From assembly GCA_947482825.1 (NCBI GenBank), contig CANKMT010000010.1, forward strand, positions 1 through 64,000: a DNA stretch of 64,000 nucleotides, given 5' to 3'. This document shows positions 20,195 through 34,341 of this stretch, one piece after another (the stretch's first letter is position 1; each line of letters starts with the position of its first letter). A program made the position numbers and the translations under genes. The stretch is from Betaproteobacteria bacterium. Its GTDB lineage: Bacteria > Pseudomonadota > Gammaproteobacteria > Burkholderiales > SG8-39. The notes under the pieces were generated by a model. That model searched no databases, was not told the origin of the DNA, and was given only the letters and a program-made list of their open reading frames with translations.

Positions 20195-21670
20195 GTGGAC
20201 ATATTCGGCGCACTGGCTCAGCAGGGAGCGATGATCGATCGGATCTCCTCGGACAGCCGGCGTGCCGGGCCGGGCACGGCGTTCTTCGCGTATCCGGGGG
20301 AGGCCGCCGACGGACGCCGCCATATTCCCGAAGCGCTTGCACGGGGCGCCGCGGCGGTGATTTGGGAATCCGAAGGGTTCGAATGGAACGCCGCGTGGCG
20401 GGTGCCGAACCTCGGCGTGACGGGGCTCAAGCAGCAGGCCGGCCAGATCGCGCACCACTACTATGCCCGGCCCTCGGAATCGCTTTGGACCTGCGGTGTT
20501 ACCGGGACCAACGGCAAGACCTCGTGCTCGCAGTGGATCGCGGCAGCGCTTACCTCGCAAGGCGACGAATCCGCGGTCATCGGCACGCTTGGGGCGCGTT
20601 TCAAGGATCTGTCGATCGAACTCGGGAATACCACCCCGGATGCGCTGGAGCTTCACCGCGTGCTGGCCGAATTCGTCCAAGAGGGGGCCAGGGCGGTGGC
20701 CCTGGAGGTCTCGTCGCACGGGCTTGTGCAGGGGCGCGTCAACGGCGTCAAGTTCGATTGCGCGCTGTTCACCAACCTCACGCACGATCACCTCGACTAT
20801 CACGGAACGATGGAGGCCTACGCCGCCGCAAAGGCACGGCTATTCGAGTTCGCTTCGCTCAAGCACGCGGTGCTCAATTTCGACGACGTGTTCGGCGTCA
20901 GGCTTGCGCACAGGCTTCGCGAGCGCCGCGTGCCGACCATCGGCTACAGCCTTTCGCCTGAAGGCATTGCGCCGGGCAGCGCCGGGCATTTTCTCGCGGC
21001 TCGCGAAATCCGGGTCGGCGCCGACGCCACGCAGGTCTCGCTGTCCACGAGTTGGGGCGCGCGCGAGGCGACGCTGCATCAGCTCGGGCGCTTCAACGTG
21101 TCCAACATCCTTGGCGTGCTCGGCTGCCTGGTCGCGTACGGCCTCGATATCGACAGTGCGTTGCGGGCGATCGAAGACCTCCCGGACGTTCCGGGACGCA
21201 TGCAGCGCGTGGGCGGGGGCGGGCGGCCGGTGGCGGTGGTCGACTACGCCCATACGCCTGACGCGCTCGACAAGGTTCTCCACGCACTGCGTCCGGTGGC
21301 TGAAGCCGGCGGCGGGCGGTTGATCGCGGTTTTCGGGGCCGGTGGAAACCGCGATGCAACCAAGCGCCCGCGCATGGGCGAAATCGCCTCGCGCCTGGCC
21401 GATCGCGTCGTCATCACTTCGGACAATCCGAGAAACGAAGATCCGGCCGCAATCATCAAGGCGATCTGTGCGGGCGTGAGCATCGACCACGATTACGAGC
21501 CCGATCGCGCCAAGGCGATCGCCTCGGCGATCCGCAGCGCGAAAGCCGGCGACGTCGTGCTGATCGCGGGCAAGGGCCACGAGACCTACCAGGAAGTCGC
21601 CGGGCGACGCCTGCCTTTCTCCGATGCAGCGGTGGCCGAGCAGTCGATCGCAACGTGGGGTCAGCCATGA
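20195..21670 (+). CDS. murE: UDP-N-acetylmuramoyl-L-alanyl-D-glutamate ligase
   Basis: [35 protein letters not shown] start. Confidence 0.96.
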   Translation: MDIFGALAQQGAMIDRISSDSRRAGPGTAFFAYPGEAADGRRHIPEALARGAAAVIWESEGFEWNAAWRVPNLGVTGLKQQAGQIAHHYYARPSESLWTCGVTGTNGKTSCSQWIAAALTSQGDESAVIGTLGARFKDLSIELGNTTPDALELHRVLAEFVQEGARAVALEVSSHGLVQGRVNGVKFDCALFTNLTHDHLDYHGTMEAYAAAKARLFEFASLKHAVLNFDDVFGVRLAHRLRERRVPTIGYSLSPEGIAPGSAGHFLAAREIRVGADATQVSLSTSWGAREATLHQLGRFNVSNILGVLGCLVAYGLDIDSALRAIEDLPDVPGRMQRVGGGGRPVAVVDYAHTPDALDKVLHALRPVAEAGGGRLIAVFGAGGNRDATKRPRMGEIASRLADRVVITSDNPRNEDPAAIIKAICAGVSIDHDYEPDRAKAIASAIRSAKAGDVVLIAGKGHETYQEVAGRRLPFSDAAVAEQSIATWGQP

Positions 21671-23034
21671 TGCGCGCGGCCGAAGCCGCCCGGGCGCTGG
21701 ATTGCGCAATCGTCGGCGCGGATTGCGGATTCACGGGCGTGTCGACCGACAGCCGGTCGATCAAAAAGGGAGAACTCTTCGTCGCTTTGCGCGGCGAGCG
21801 GTTCGACGGCCACGCCTTCATCGCGGCCGTTGCGAAATCCGGCGCCGCAGCGGCAATGGTGGATCGAGCTTTCGTTCCCGCTGGCGCGGACATTTGCCTC
21901 ATCGTCGTCGAGGACACCCGCCTTGCGCTTGGCGCGCTGGCCAAGCACTGGCGCGCCCGGTTCAACCCGGTCCTGATCGGCGTGGCCGGATCCAATGGCA
22001 AGACCACGACCAAGGAAATGCTTGCGAGCATCCTGCGTTCGGCCGCCGGCGAGGACCGGGTCCTCGCCACAGCCGGCAACCTAAACAACGACATCGGGTT
22101 GCCGCTTACGCTGCTGCGCATGCGGGCGATCCATCGCTGGTGCGCGATCGAACTGGGAATGAACCACAAGGGAGAAATCGCGTATCTGGCCGACATCGCC
22201 GGACCAACGGTGGCGGTGGTCACGAACGCGCAGCGCGAGCATCTTGAATTCCTGGGTTCGGTCGATGAGGTCGCGGAGGAGAACGCCGCCATCCTGCGCG
22301 CGTTGCCCGCCGACGGGACGGCGGTGATCAACGCCGATGACAACCATGCAAGCGTGTTCCGCGCCGCCGCCGGCGCTCGCCGCGTGGTCGACTTCGCGCT
22401 CGATCGGGGGGCTTCGGTCACTGGGCGATACGAGCTCAGGGCGCTATCCTCGGCGATCCGGATCACGTGCAGCGCAGGAGAGGCCTCTGCCACCCTTGCG
22501 ATCCCCGGCGTGCACAACGTACTCAATGCGCTTGCGTCCGCAGCCTGCGCGCATGCCGCCGGAATCGCGCCTGAGGCCATCGACCGGGGGCTGTCGGCTT
22601 TCCGGCCCTACACGGGCCGCCTCCAGGTCAAGACGACCGGCGAAGGCATGACGGTGATCGACGACAGCTACAACGCGAACCCCGATTCGGTGCGCGCGGC
22701 GATCGACGTCCTTGCGGGTGCTGGCGGGCGCACCGTACTCGTTCTTGGGGACATGGGTGAAGTCGGTGATGAAGGTCCGGATTTTCATAGCGAGGTCGGG
22801 CGCTACGCCAGGGAAAGAGGCATATCGAGCGTATTGGCCTTGGGCGAATCCACCGCGCATACAGTGGCGGCCTTCGGTCACGGGGCACGCCATTTTGCGA
22901 CGCTCGAGGATCTCGCCGAAGCGCTGGACCGCGCCCGCGACAAGGGCACCACGGTGCTGGTCAAGGGCTCGCGCTTCATGCGGATGGAGCGCGTCGTCGC
23001 TGGACTGACACGCAAACCGGTGCAGGCGCACTGA
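21667..23034 (+). CDS. murF: UDP-N-acetylmuramoyl-tripeptide--D-alanyl-D-alanine ligase
   Basis: [31 protein letters not shown]. Confidence 0.96.
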   Translation: MMRAAEAARALDCAIVGADCGFTGVSTDSRSIKKGELFVALRGERFDGHAFIAAVAKSGAAAAMVDRAFVPAGADICLIVVEDTRLALGALAKHWRARFNPVLIGVAGSNGKTTTKEMLASILRSAAGEDRVLATAGNLNNDIGLPLTLLRMRAIHRWCAIELGMNHKGEIAYLADIAGPTVAVVTNAQREHLEFLGSVDEVAEENAAILRALPADGTAVINADDNHASVFRAAAGARRVVDFALDRGASVTGRYELRALSSAIRITCSAGEASATLAIPGVHNVLNALASAACAHAAGIAPEAIDRGLSAFRPYTGRLQVKTTGEGMTVIDDSYNANPDSVRAAIDVLAGAGGRTVLVLGDMGEVGDEGPDFHSEVGRYARERGISSVLALGESTAHTVAAFGHGARHFATLEDLAEALDRARDKGTTVLVKGSRFMRMERVVAGLTRKPVQAH

Positions 23035-24125
23035 TGCTGTTGGAGCTCGCACAGTGGCTTGCCAAGGACATGCGCGTGTTCAACGTGTTCAACTACATCA
23101 CGCTGCGCGCGGTGCTCTCGTGCCTGACGGCGCTCGCGATTTCGCTGATCCTCGGGCCGCTGGTGATCCGCAAGCTCACTGCGTACAAGATCGGCCAGTC
23201 GGTGCGCGACGATGGGCCAAAGTCGCACCTGACCAAGGCCGGCACGCCGACCATGGGCGGGGCGCTGATCCTGCTTTCGATCGCCTTCACTACGCTCTTG
23301 TGGGGCGACCTGCAAAACCGCTTCCTGTGGGTAGTGCTCCTGGTGACGGTGGCATTCGGCGGCATAGGCTGGGTGGACGACTATCGGAAAGTCGTCCACC
23401 GCAATCCGAAGGGCCTTTCTGCCAAGTCGAAGCTTTTCTGGCAATCCCTGTTCGCGCTGGCGGCGGCGGGGTACCTCGCGCTGAACGCAAACACGATGCC
23501 CGCGCTCAACGAACTGATCGTCCCTTTCTTCAAGCACGTGGCCTACCCGCTTGGCACGTTCGGCTTCATCCTGCTCACGTATTTCGTGATCGTCGGGACG
23601 TCCAACGCCGTCAATCTCACTGATGGCCTGGATGGCCTCGCCATCATGCCGACGGTTCTGGTGGGTAGCGGCCTGGGCGTGTTTGCCTATGTCGCCGGTC
23701 ATTCGGTATTTTCGAAGTATCTCGGCATTCCCTACATCCCGGGCGCCGGGGAGCTGATCGTTTTCTGCGGCGCGCTGGCCGGCGCGGGACTCGGGTTCCT
23801 CTGGTTCAACACCTACCCGGCCGAGGTCTTCATGGGCGACGTGGGCGCGCTCGCACTCGGCGCGGCACTCGGCACGATAGCCGTGATCGTGCGCCAGGAG
23901 ATCGTGCTCTTCATCATGGGCGGCGTGTTCGTCGCCGAAACGCTCTCGGTCATGATCCAGGTGATCTACTTCAAGGCCTCCGGGGGCAAACGCATCTTCC
24001 GCATGGCCCCGCTGCACCATCACTACGAACTCGAAGGCTGGAAGGAATCCCAGGTCGTGGTGCGGTTCTGGATCATCACGATGATGCTCGTGCTGTTCGG
24101 CCTGTCGACGCTCAAGCTCAGATAG
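23034..24125 (+). CDS. mraY: Phospho-N-acetylmuramoyl-pentapeptide-transferase
   Basis: [40 protein letters not shown]. Confidence 0.98.
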   Translation: MLLELAQWLAKDMRVFNVFNYITLRAVLSCLTALAISLILGPLVIRKLTAYKIGQSVRDDGPKSHLTKAGTPTMGGALILLSIAFTTLLWGDLQNRFLWVVLLVTVAFGGIGWVDDYRKVVHRNPKGLSAKSKLFWQSLFALAAAGYLALNANTMPALNELIVPFFKHVAYPLGTFGFILLTYFVIVGTSNAVNLTDGLDGLAIMPTVLVGSGLGVFAYVAGHSVFSKYLGIPYIPGAGELIVFCGALAGAGLGFLWFNTYPAEVFMGDVGALALGAALGTIAVIVRQEIVLFIMGGVFVAETLSVMIQVIYFKASGGKRIFRMAPLHHHYELEGWKESQVVVRFWIITMMLVLFGLSTLKLR

Positions 24126-24127
24126 TC

Positions 24128-25582
24128 ATGGTCCCGGCAAGAGCACCCGCATTCGAATCGCTTGCCCGGCCCCTGCGCACGCCGCTGGCCGGCCGGCGCG
24201 TGCTGGTGCTCGGCTTGGGCGATACCGGGCTTTCCGTGGCGAAGTGGGTGGCGCGTGAAGGGGGCCTCCCGCGTGTGGCGGATACGCGTGCGGCGCCCCC
24301 GCGCCTTGGCGAACTGAAGGCGCAGGTCGCATCGGCCGAAGCGCACTGCGGACCGTTTTCGTCGCGTCTTCTGGAAGGGGTCGACCTCCTGTGCCTGAGT
24401 CCGGGGCTTTCGCTCGAACTCGATCTGGTTCGGGAGGCCGTCGGGTCTGGCATCCCGGTATGCGGCGACATCGAACTTTTCGCGTGGGGCCTCGAAGCCC
24501 ACGGGCGCGGCAAGGTCCTCGCGGTCACGGGCACGAACGGCAAGACGACGGTCACTTCGCTCACCGGGCATCTGTTGCGCGGCGCCGGGCTCGATGTGGA
24601 AGTCGCCGGAAACATTGCGCCGCCGGCGCTCGATGCGCTTTGCGCGCGGCTCGACTCGGGCCGCCTTCCAGACGCATGGGTGCTCGAACTCTCCAGCTAC
24701 CAACTCGAGACGACATGGTCGCTCGCGCCGGATGCGGCGACGATGCTCAACCTCTCCGAGGACCACCTCGACCGCTATCCATCGATTGCCGCTTACGCCG
24801 CGGCAAAGGCGCGCGTTTTCCGGGGAGGCGGCGGGCAGGTCCTCAACCGTGACGATGCCGTCTCGCTTTCGATGGCCCTTGCGGGGCGCAGCCGGATCAC
24901 GTTCGGCCTCGGGGCGCCCAAGGACGAGGCTGAATTCGGATGCGTCGGGACAAACGGCGCCGAGTGGATCGCGCAAGGGCACGATGCATTGGTCGAGGTC
25001 GCAGGGTTGCCGGTTCACGGCTGGCACAACGCGGCCAACGTCATGGCCGCGATGGCGCTGGCCCGCGCGATCGGCTTGCCGCGATGCACGTTGTCGAAGT
25101 CCGTCAAGACGTTCCGCGGACTGCCGCACCGCCTCGAGAAAGTCGCGACGATCCGCGAGGTCGACTACTACGACGATTCCAAAGGGACCAACGTGGGCGC
25201 GACCATCGCCGCGCTCGCCGGCATCGCTACACAGGGGGCGCGGGCCGGCATGGACCACCCGGTCATCCTGATCGCCGGCGGGGTTGGCAAGGGCCAGGAC
25301 TTCGCGCCGCTGGCAAAGCCCGTGGGCGAGCATACGCGCATGGTGTGCCTGATCGGCGAAGACGCCCGGCGCATCGAGGCGGCGATCATGCCGAGCGGCG
25401 TTCGATCCGAGCATTGCGCAAGCCTGGAGGAGGCGGTAACGCGCGCATCGCACGAGGCACGCGCCCACGAGGCCGTACTCCTGTCGCCCGCCTGCGCGAG
25501 CTTCGACATGTTCCGGGACTACAAGCATCGCGGCGAGGCCTTCACGGCTGCAGTGAGATCGCTGGAGGCCGCGCATGGCTAG
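24128..25582 (+). CDS. murD: UDP-N-acetylmuramoylalanine--D-glutamate ligase
   Basis: [43 protein letters not shown]. Confidence 0.97.
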   Translation: MVPARAPAFESLARPLRTPLAGRRVLVLGLGDTGLSVAKWVAREGGLPRVADTRAAPPRLGELKAQVASAEAHCGPFSSRLLEGVDLLCLSPGLSLELDLVREAVGSGIPVCGDIELFAWGLEAHGRGKVLAVTGTNGKTTVTSLTGHLLRGAGLDVEVAGNIAPPALDALCARLDSGRLPDAWVLELSSYQLETTWSLAPDAATMLNLSEDHLDRYPSIAAYAAAKARVFRGGGGQVLNRDDAVSLSMALAGRSRITFGLGAPKDEAEFGCVGTNGAEWIAQGHDALVEVAGLPVHGWHNAANVMAAMALARAIGLPRCTLSKSVKTFRGLPHRLEKVATIREVDYYDDSKGTNVGATIAALAGIATQGARAGMDHPVILIAGGVGKGQDFAPLAKPVGEHTRMVCLIGEDARRIEAAIMPSGVRSEHCASLEEAVTRASHEARAHEAVLLSPACASFDMFRDYKHRGEAFTAAVRSLEAAHG

Positions 25583-26735
25583 CTATGTCTTTGCGCAACG
25601 CACAGTTTCGCCCGAGTACGACCGGTCGCTCGCCTGGGCCGCGTTCCTGCTGGTGGCGATCGGTCTGGTGATGGTCTATTCGGCCTCGATCGCGATTGCC
25701 GAGTCGAGCCGGTTCACGTCCGGCAACCCCGCGTACTTCCTTGTCCGGCAAAGCCTCTTCCTGATGGTCGCGCTGCTGGCCGCTTTGCTCACGTTCATGG
25801 TGCCGATCGCCTTCTGGCAGAAAGGGGCGCCCTGGTTCTTTCTCGCCGGCCTGGTGCTCCTTGTTCTCGTGCTCATTCCCGGGGTAGGCCGGGAGGTGAA
25901 CGGCGCGCGCCGCTGGCTCAACCTTGTGATCTTCAACCTGCAGCCTTCCGAACTGATGAAACTAGCTGCGGTGATCTATGCGGCCGACTACACCGTTCGC
26001 AAACACGCCGTCATGAAGAGTTTCAAGAAAGGGCTGCTGCCGATGCTGGGCGTCATGCTGGGAGTTTCCTGGCTGCTGTTGCGCGAGCCGGACTTTGGCG
26101 CCCTGGTCGTCGTTGCCGTCACGACTTTCGGGATCTTGTTCCTGGGAGGCATGAACGGGCGCCATTTCATTGCGCTGGTCGGCATGCTTGCGGTGGGATT
26201 CGCGGCGCTCGTGCTGTCCTCGCCGTACCGCATGCAGCGCATCTTCGGGTTCATGGACCCCTGGTCGGATGCTTTCGGGAAGGGCTACCAGCTTTCGCAT
26301 GCGCTGATCGCGTTCGGACGCGGCGAATGGCTTGGCGTGGGCCTGGGCGCGAGCATCGAGAAACTGCATTACCTGCCCGAGGCGCATACCGATTTTCTGC
26401 TTGCCGTGATCGCGGAGGAACTCGGGCTTGCAGGCGTGGCCCTGGTCATCGGACTGTTCGTCTGGCTGGTCTTGCGCGCGTTCGCCATCGGGCGGCAGGC
26501 TGCGCTGCAGGAGCGCCATTTCGCGGCGCTCACCGCGCAGGGTATCGGCGTCTGGATCGGGTTCCAGACGCTCATCAACATGGGCGTCAACACGGGGCTC
26601 CTGCCGACCAAGGGGCTCACGCTTCCGCTGATGAGCTTCGGCGGATCCGGTTTGCTAGTGAACTGCGTCGCGCTTGCAATCCTTCTGCGCATCGACTGGG
26701 AAGGCCGCCAGCTTGCTAAGGGCATCACTGCATGA
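25575..26735 (+). CDS. ftsW: Peptidoglycan glycosyltransferase FtsW
   Basis: SEDS family; [27 protein letters not shown]. Confidence 0.97.
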   Translation: MASYVFAQRTVSPEYDRSLAWAAFLLVAIGLVMVYSASIAIAESSRFTSGNPAYFLVRQSLFLMVALLAALLTFMVPIAFWQKGAPWFFLAGLVLLVLVLIPGVGREVNGARRWLNLVIFNLQPSELMKLAAVIYAADYTVRKHAVMKSFKKGLLPMLGVMLGVSWLLLREPDFGALVVVAVTTFGILFLGGMNGRHFIALVGMLAVGFAALVLSSPYRMQRIFGFMDPWSDAFGKGYQLSHALIAFGRGEWLGVGLGASIEKLHYLPEAHTDFLLAVIAEELGLAGVALVIGLFVWLVLRAFAIGRQAALQERHFAALTAQGIGVWIGFQTLINMGVNTGLLPTKGLTLPLMSFGGSGLLVNCVALAILLRIDWEGRQLAKGITA

Positions 26736-27828
26736 TCGCGACCGATGCGCAAACGCCCAACGGCAAGACGATCATGATCATGGCCGGCGGCACAGGCGGG
26801 CATGTCTTTCCCGGACTCGCGGTCGCCGATTTCATGCGTGCCCTGGGTTGGCGCGTGGTGTGGATGGGATCACGCGCCGGGATGGAGGCGCGGCTCGTTC
26901 CACAGCAAGGGTATGAAATGGCGTGGGTGCGCGCCAGCGCGATGCGCGGCAAGGGGGTGCTGGCCAAGGTCCTGCTGCCGGCCAACCTTCTGGTCGGGTT
27001 CTGGCAGGGCGCGCGCGCGATCTTCGCGACCCGGCCCGACGTAGTGCTCGGGATGGGGGGCTACGTGGCTTTCCCGGGCGGCATGATGGCGTCATTGCTC
27101 AACAAGCCGCTCGCGTTGCATGAGCAAAACGCAATCGCCGGGCTCACCAACCGGGTACTCGCAAAGGTTGCCGACAAGGCGATGGTGGCGTTCCCGGGCG
27201 CGCTGCCGGGCGCCCAGTGGACCGGCAATCCCGTGCGTGCGGACATCGCGGGCGTCCAACCGCCGGGCAGTCGCTACGCCGGGCGCAGCGGCCCGCTCAG
27301 CTTGCTGGTGGTCGGCGGCAGCCTTGGGGCGCAGGCATTGAACGAAACCGTTCCAAAGGCGCTCGCATTGATCCCGGAAGCGGATCGCCCGCGAGTGGTC
27401 CACCAATCGGGCGAAAAGAACCTTGAAACACTGCGCTCCGCTTATGCCGAAGCCGGCGTCAACGGCGAACTGGTGGCGTTCATCGGCGACATGGCCGCTC
27501 GCTATGCCGGCGCCGATCTCGTGATCTGCAGGGCCGGCGCGCTGACCGTGTCGGAACTCGCGGCGGCCGGCATGGCGAGCGTGCTGGTGCCTTTCCCCTA
27601 TGCGGTCGATGACCATCAGACCGCGAACGCGAAGTTCCTCGCCGACAGCGGCGCGGCGATGCTGGTCCGCCAGTCGGAGATGAATCCTGCGCTGCTTGCA
27701 AGCCTCATCCGGGCGTTGGACCGCACCAAGCTGCTCGCGATGGCGGAAAAGGCCCGCTCGCTGGGCAAGCCCGAGGCCACGCGCCTGGTGGCGGAGTCGT
27801 GCATGCAACTTGCCGGCGGAGTGCCTGC

Positions 27829-27832
<4 letters not shown>
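26732..27832 (+). CDS. murG: MurG glycosyltransferase
   Basis: [36 protein letters not shown]. Confidence 0.98.
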
Positions 27833-29213
<1,381 letters not shown>

Positions 29214-29217
<4 letters not shown>

Positions 29218-30146
29218 GCGGCATGGGCCTATCCGAAACGAGCCACATGGCCAAATTGCGCGGCGAACTGAAGGCGAATGAACCGATGAGCCGCCACGTG
29301 AGCTGGCGCGCCGGAGGCGCAGCCGCGCGTGTCTACACGCCGGCGGACCGCGACGACCTCGCCGCATTCCTGACGCAATTGCCGATCGGCGAGCCTGTGG
29401 TTTTCATCGGCCTTGGCAGCAACGCGCTCGTCCGTGATGGGGGGTTCCGCGGCACTGTCGTCCTGACCCACGCCTCGGCAAAGCGGCCCGCGCTGGCCGA
29501 TGGACGCGTGTTTGCCGAAGCGGGGGTCGCAAGCCCCAAGGTGGCGCGCTTTGCGGCAATGCACGACCTCGAGGGCGCCGAGTTCCTCGCCGGGATCCCG
29601 GGTAGCGTCGGGGGCGCCCTAGTGATGAACGCAGGCTGTTACGGCTCCGAGACCTGGGAGATCGTCGAAAGCGTCGAAACGATCGATCGCGCCGGCACCA
29701 TCAGGATTCGCGCCAAAGGCGACTTCGAGATCGGCTACCGGCACTGCGAGTTGAAGACCGGCGGGCGCCTGGACGCGGTCGAGTGGTTCACAGGCGCATT
29801 TTTCAAACTGGCGGCCGGCGATGGCGGAGCATCGCGCGCCCGGATCAGGGAACTGCTCACAAAGCGGATCGCATCCCAGCCGCTCTCGTTGCCGAACGCG
29901 GGCAGCGTCTTTCGCAATCCGCCGGGCGACCATGCGGCACGGCTGATCGAATCCTGCGGGCTCAAAGGTCTCGAACGAGGCGGCGCCCGGGTCTCGGAAA
30001 AGCATGCGAACTTCATAGTGAACCCGAAAGGCGCGGCGCGCGCCGCCGACATCGAATGGTTGATCCAGACCGTACGGGAGAAGGTGCGGCGCCAGACCGG
30101 CATCGACCTGCATCCCGAAGTGCGCATCATCGGGGATCCCGCATGA
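29214..30146 (+). CDS. murB: UDP-N-acetylenolpyruvoylglucosamine reductase
   Basis: [46 protein letters not shown]. Confidence 0.96.
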
Positions 30147-31057
30147 GTGCTTTCGGCAAGGTCGCAGTGCTGATGGGCGGCAGGTCCTCCGAGCGCGAGA
30201 TCTCACTCATGAGTGGCGGCGGCGTGCTCAAGGCCTTGCGTTCGAAAGGCGTGGACGCGCATGCGTTCGACACCTCGGAGCGGGACCTCGCCGACCTGCG
30301 GCGCGAGGGCTTCGCGCGCTGCTTCATCGCGCTCCATGGGCGCGGCGGCGAAGACGGCACCTTGCAGGGGGCGCTCGAGGTGCTGGGCATCCCGTATACC
30401 GGAAGCGGTGTGCTCGGTTCGGCCATTGCCATGGACAAGTGGCGCACCAAGATGATCTGGCTTGCGAGCGGCCTGCCGACGCCACGCTATCGGATACTGT
30501 CGGCGAACGATGACTGGGATGCGGTCGCGAAGGACCTCGGCCTGCCTTTGATCGTGAAGCCCGCGAACGAGGGCTCCACGCTCGGCCTGACGAAGGTGAC
30601 CGATGTGTCCCAACTGCCCGCGGCGTACGAACTGACGGCAAAGAAGTTTCATGACACGGCGCTCGCTGAGCAATTCATCGACGGGCCCGAGCTCACCGCC
30701 AGCATCCTCGACGAGACGGCGCTGCCGCTCATCCGCATCGAGGCGCCTCAGGGCAACTACGACTACCAGAACAAGTACTTCACCGACGCCACCCAGTACC
30801 ACTGCCCCTGCGGGCTGCCGACGGAGCGGGAGCAGGCACTGCAGGCCCTAGCGCTGCGCGCGTTCCGCTTGGTCGGCTGCACCGGCTGGGGCCGCGTCGA
30901 TTTGATGCTCGACGCTTCAGGCCATCCCCAACTGCTCGAGGTGAACACCTCGCCGGGCATGACCGGGCATTCGCTCGTGCCGATGGCCGCTCGCGCGGTG
31001 GGCATCTCGTACGAAGCCCTGTGCGTGAAGATCCTGGAGGCCGCGCATGTGGGATAA
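30143..31057 (+). CDS. ddl: D-alanine--D-alanine ligase
   Basis: [47 protein letters not shown] 30143. Confidence 0.97.
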   Translation: MSAFGKVAVLMGGRSSEREISLMSGGGVLKALRSKGVDAHAFDTSERDLADLRREGFARCFIALHGRGGEDGTLQGALEVLGIPYTGSGVLGSAIAMDKWRTKMIWLASGLPTPRYRILSANDDWDAVAKDLGLPLIVKPANEGSTLGLTKVTDVSQLPAAYELTAKKFHDTALAEQFIDGPELTASILDETALPLIRIEAPQGNYDYQNKYFTDATQYHCPCGLPTEREQALQALALRAFRLVGCTGWGRVDLMLDASGHPQLLEVNTSPGMTGHSLVPMAARAVGISYEALCVKILEAAHVG

Positions 31058-31787
31058 CCCGCGGCTCCTTAATCTGGCGGCCGGTGCATTGATCGCGGCA
31101 GCGTTGATGATCTTCGCATTCGCGGGTGCGCAGCTCCTGCTGACTTCGCCGTGGTTCCCGCTGCGCGAACTAACGGTGCGGGGCGAACTCGCGCATACGA
31201 GCCGGGCCGAGCTCGAAGCGGCCACGCGCGGGCGGTTGGCGGGAAATTTCATTGCGGTCGATCTCGCAGTGCTTCGTGAAGGCCTGGAAAAGCTCGCGTG
31301 GGTGCGGCGCGCGGATGTGCGCCGTGTCTGGCCCGACAGGGTCGAGGTGACGCTCGAAGAACATGTCGCGCTTGCCCGCTGGGGCGACACGGGGCTGGTG
31401 AACACCTTCGGCGAGCGATTTGCCGGGCGCACCGAGGCGACGCTGCCCACTCTTGCCGGTCCGCCTGGGACCGAGGGCGAAGTCACGCGCCGATACCGCC
31501 GCTACACCGAGCTGCTTGCGCCGCTGGGTGGAACTTTTGACCGCGTGATCCTGACGCCGCGGTTTGCGTGGCAGCTGCGCCTGTCGAGCGGCCTGAACAT
31601 CGAGCTCGGCCGCGATCTTGCTAACGACCCGGCCGAGACGCGCCTCGCGCGCTTCGCCGCCGCCTATCCGCAAACGCTTGGACGCATCTCGCTGCGCCAC
31701 GAATACGTCGATCTGCGGTACCCGAATGGTTTTGCGCTTCGGGTGCCGGAGTTCGAGCGCGCCGGCACCCCCAGGGCGAAAAGCTGA
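31047..31787 (+). CDS. ftsQ: Cell division protein FtsQ
   Basis: POTRA-like [38 protein letters not shown]; position between ddl and ftsA. Confidence 0.93.
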   Translation: MWDNPRLLNLAAGALIAAALMIFAFAGAQLLLTSPWFPLRELTVRGELAHTSRAELEAATRGRLAGNFIAVDLAVLREGLEKLAWVRRADVRRVWPDRVEVTLEEHVALARWGDTGLVNTFGERFAGRTEATLPTLAGPPGTEGEVTRRYRRYTELLAPLGGTFDRVILTPRFAWQLRLSSGLNIELGRDLANDPAETRLARFAAAYPQTLGRISLRHEYVDLRYPNGFALRVPEFERAGTPRAKS

Positions 31788-31801
31788 GCTGAGAAGAGAA
31801 C

Positions 31802-33031
31802 ATGGCCAAGGAAACGAAGCAACTCGTCGTCGGGCTGGACATAGGGACTTCGAAAGTCGTGGCCCTTGTCGCCGAGGTGATGCCTGACGGACGGATCGAG
31901 GTCCTTGGCATGGGAAGCCACGAGTCCAAGGGTCTCAAGAAGGGCGTGGTCGTCAACATCGAATCGACAGTCAGCGCGATTCAACGGGCGCTCGAGGAAG
32001 CCGAGCTGATGGCCGACTGCAAGATCGCTTCGGTCTTCACCGGCATCGCCGGCAGCCATATCAAGAGCTTCAACTCGACCGGCATGGTTGCCATCAAAGA
32101 CCGCGAGGTCACCGCGCTGGATGTCGATCGCGTGATCGAGACCGCGCGCGCGGTCAATATCCCGACCGACCAGCAGATCCTGCACGTGCTGCGGCAGGAA
32201 TACATCATCGACGGGCAGGAGGACGTGCGCGAGCCGATCGGCATGTCGGGCGTGCGGCTCGAAGTGAAGGTGCATATCGTGACCGGCGCGGTGTCTTCGG
32301 CGCAGAATATCGTCAAGTGCGTTCGCCGCTGCGGGCTCGAAGTGAACGACCTGATCCTCCAGCCGCTCGCGTCCTCGCGCGCCGTGCTCTCGGAAGACGA
32401 AATGGATCTCGGCGTGTGCCTGGTCGACATCGGCGGGGGCACCACGGACATCGCGATCTTCACCCATGGCGCGATCCGCCACACGGCGGTAATCCCGATC
32501 GCCGGCGACCAGATCACCAACGACATCGCAATGGCGCTGCGCACGCCCACGCCGGATGCGGAAACAATCAAGATCCGTCATGGCGTATCGCTGCGCCAGC
32601 TCGCCGACGCCAACGAAATGGTCGAGGTGCCGGGCATCGGCGAGAGGGCGCCCCGCATGATGTCCCGCCAGACGCTGGCCGAAGTCATCGAGCCGCGGGT
32701 CGAGGAACTTTTCACCCTCGTGCAGAAAGTGCTGCGCGAATCCGGATTCGAGGAGCTGCTGTCCTCCGGCGTCGTGCTCACCGGAGGTTCGGCCACCATG
32801 CAAGGCATGGTCGAGCTGGGCGAGGAGATCTTCCACATGCCGGTGCGCATCGGCCTGCCCGTGTACTCCGGAGGCCTCTCCGACGTGGTTCGCAACCCAC
32901 GCTACGCGACCGCAATGGGGCTCTTGCTCGAAGGCGCCTCGCAGATCCAGCAGGGCCACGTCATGCGCCAGGGAGGCTCATTCAAGGCCGTGTTCACGCG
33001 CATGCGCGAATGGTTCCAGCGGAATTTCTGA
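31802..33031 (+). CDS. ftsA: Cell division protein FtsA
   Basis: VGLDIGTSKVVALVAEV; VDIGGGTTDIAIF; VVLTGGSATMQG. Confidence 0.97.
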   Translation: MAKETKQLVVGLDIGTSKVVALVAEVMPDGRIEVLGMGSHESKGLKKGVVVNIESTVSAIQRALEEAELMADCKIASVFTGIAGSHIKSFNSTGMVAIKDREVTALDVDRVIETARAVNIPTDQQILHVLRQEYIIDGQEDVREPIGMSGVRLEVKVHIVTGAVSSAQNIVKCVRRCGLEVNDLILQPLASSRAVLSEDEMDLGVCLVDIGGGTTDIAIFTHGAIRHTAVIPIAGDQITNDIAMALRTPTPDAETIKIRHGVSLRQLADANEMVEVPGIGERAPRMMSRQTLAEVIEPRVEELFTLVQKVLRESGFEELLSSGVVLTGGSATMQGMVELGEEIFHMPVRIGLPVYSGGLSDVVRNPRYATAMGLLLEGASQIQQGHVMRQGGSFKAVFTRMREWFQRNF

Positions 33032-33100
33032 AGTCCATGAAGGCATTCATCGCAAGTTTCACTTACAAGCAGTCAGTTCAACCGGCAAGGAGAAAATAAA

Positions 33101-34267
33101 ATGTTCGAAATCGTAGACAGCAAGGGGTCAGGGCCCGTGATCAAGGTGGTGGGCGTGGGTGGCGCCGGCGGAAACGCCGTCAACCACATGATCGGCAAGG
33201 GCGTGGAGGGCGTCGAGTTCATCGCTGTGAACACCGACGCCCAGGTGCTTGCCCGCAACCAGGCAAGCAACCAGATCCAGATCGGGTCGAGCGGTTTGGG
33301 CGCCGGCGCAAAGCCCGAGGAGGCGCGCGCCGTGGCGCTCGAGGAGCGCGCGCTCCTGCAGGAGTCGCTCGAAGGCGCCAACATGGTGTTCATCACCGCC
33401 GGCATGGGCGGCGGAACCGGCACTGGCGCGGCGCCCGTCGTCGCGGAGATCGCCAGGGAAATGGGCATCCTCACGGTGGCCGTGGTGACCAAGCCGTTTA
33501 CGTTCGAGGGCACCAAGCGCATGCGGCTTGCCGAGGCGGGGATCGACGATCTCGGCCGGCATGTCGATGCGCTGATCGTGATCCTCAACGACAAGCTCGA
33601 GGAAGTGCTCGGCGAAGACGTGACGATGGACGAGGCGTTCAGGGCGGCCGACGACGTGCTGAACAATGCGGTGGCCGGCATTTCCGAGATCATCAACCGC
33701 GAAGGCCTGGTGAACGTGGACTTCCAGGACGTGCGCACGGTGATGTCGGAGCAGGGCATGGCAATGATGGGTTCGGCCCAGATGGCCGGCGTGGATCGCG
33801 CGCGCATTGCGGCCGAGCAGGCGATAGCGAGCCCGTTGCTGGAAGGCGTGACGCTATCGGGCGCCCGAGGCGTGCTCGTCAATATCACGGCTACGCGCGA
33901 AAGCCTCAAGCACGGCGAGGTCAAGGCGGTGATGAACACGGTGCGCAGTTTTGCAGCGGACGATGCGACGATCATCTTCGGTGCGGTTTACGACCCGGCA
34001 ATGGAAGACAATCTGCGCGTGACCGTAGTCGCAACCGGCCTCGGGGCCGCGGCTGCGCAAAGGCAGCAGAAGCCGCAACTGGTGATGACCCAGAAGACCG
34101 GCACGGACAACCAGCCGGTAATGGCCGCGGGCGCAGGCGTCAATTACGACCAACTCGAGATGCCTGCCGTGATGCGGAACAATCGCCAAAGGCAAGCCGA
34201 GGCGCTGGCCCAAAGCGGGGTGGACAAGTACGACATTCCTGCTTTCCTGAGGAAACAGGCCGACTGA
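33101..34267 (+). CDS. ftsZ: Cell division protein FtsZ
   Basis: VGGAGGNAVNHMI; GMGGGTGTGAAPVVAEIA tubulin signature; C-terminal YDIPAFLRKQAD. Confidence 0.98.
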   Translation: MFEIVDSKGSGPVIKVVGVGGAGGNAVNHMIGKGVEGVEFIAVNTDAQVLARNQASNQIQIGSSGLGAGAKPEEARAVALEERALLQESLEGANMVFITAGMGGGTGTGAAPVVAEIAREMGILTVAVVTKPFTFEGTKRMRLAEAGIDDLGRHVDALIVILNDKLEEVLGEDVTMDEAFRAADDVLNNAVAGISEIINREGLVNVDFQDVRTVMSEQGMAMMGSAQMAGVDRARIAAEQAIASPLLEGVTLSGARGVLVNITATRESLKHGEVKAVMNTVRSFAADDATIIFGAVYDPAMEDNLRVTVVATGLGAAAAQRQQKPQLVMTQKTGTDNQPVMAAGAGVNYDQLEMPAVMRNNRQRQAEALAQSGVDKYDIPAFLRKQAD

Positions 34268-34281
34268 GGTCACCGCGCATT

Positions 34282-34341
34282 GCCGGAAACCGGTTCTCGA
34301 CCTTGCCGGGCGGACCGGATTCCGGCGCGGCGGCCGCCGCG
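34282..34341. repeat. Two adjacent inverted repeats in the ftsZ-lpxC intergenic region
   Basis: GCCGGAAaCCGGT (34282-34294) pairs with ACCGGaTTCCGGC (34314-34326), one mismatch; then perfect 16-bp palindrome CGCGGCGGCCGCCGCG (34326-34341). Confidence 0.75.
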
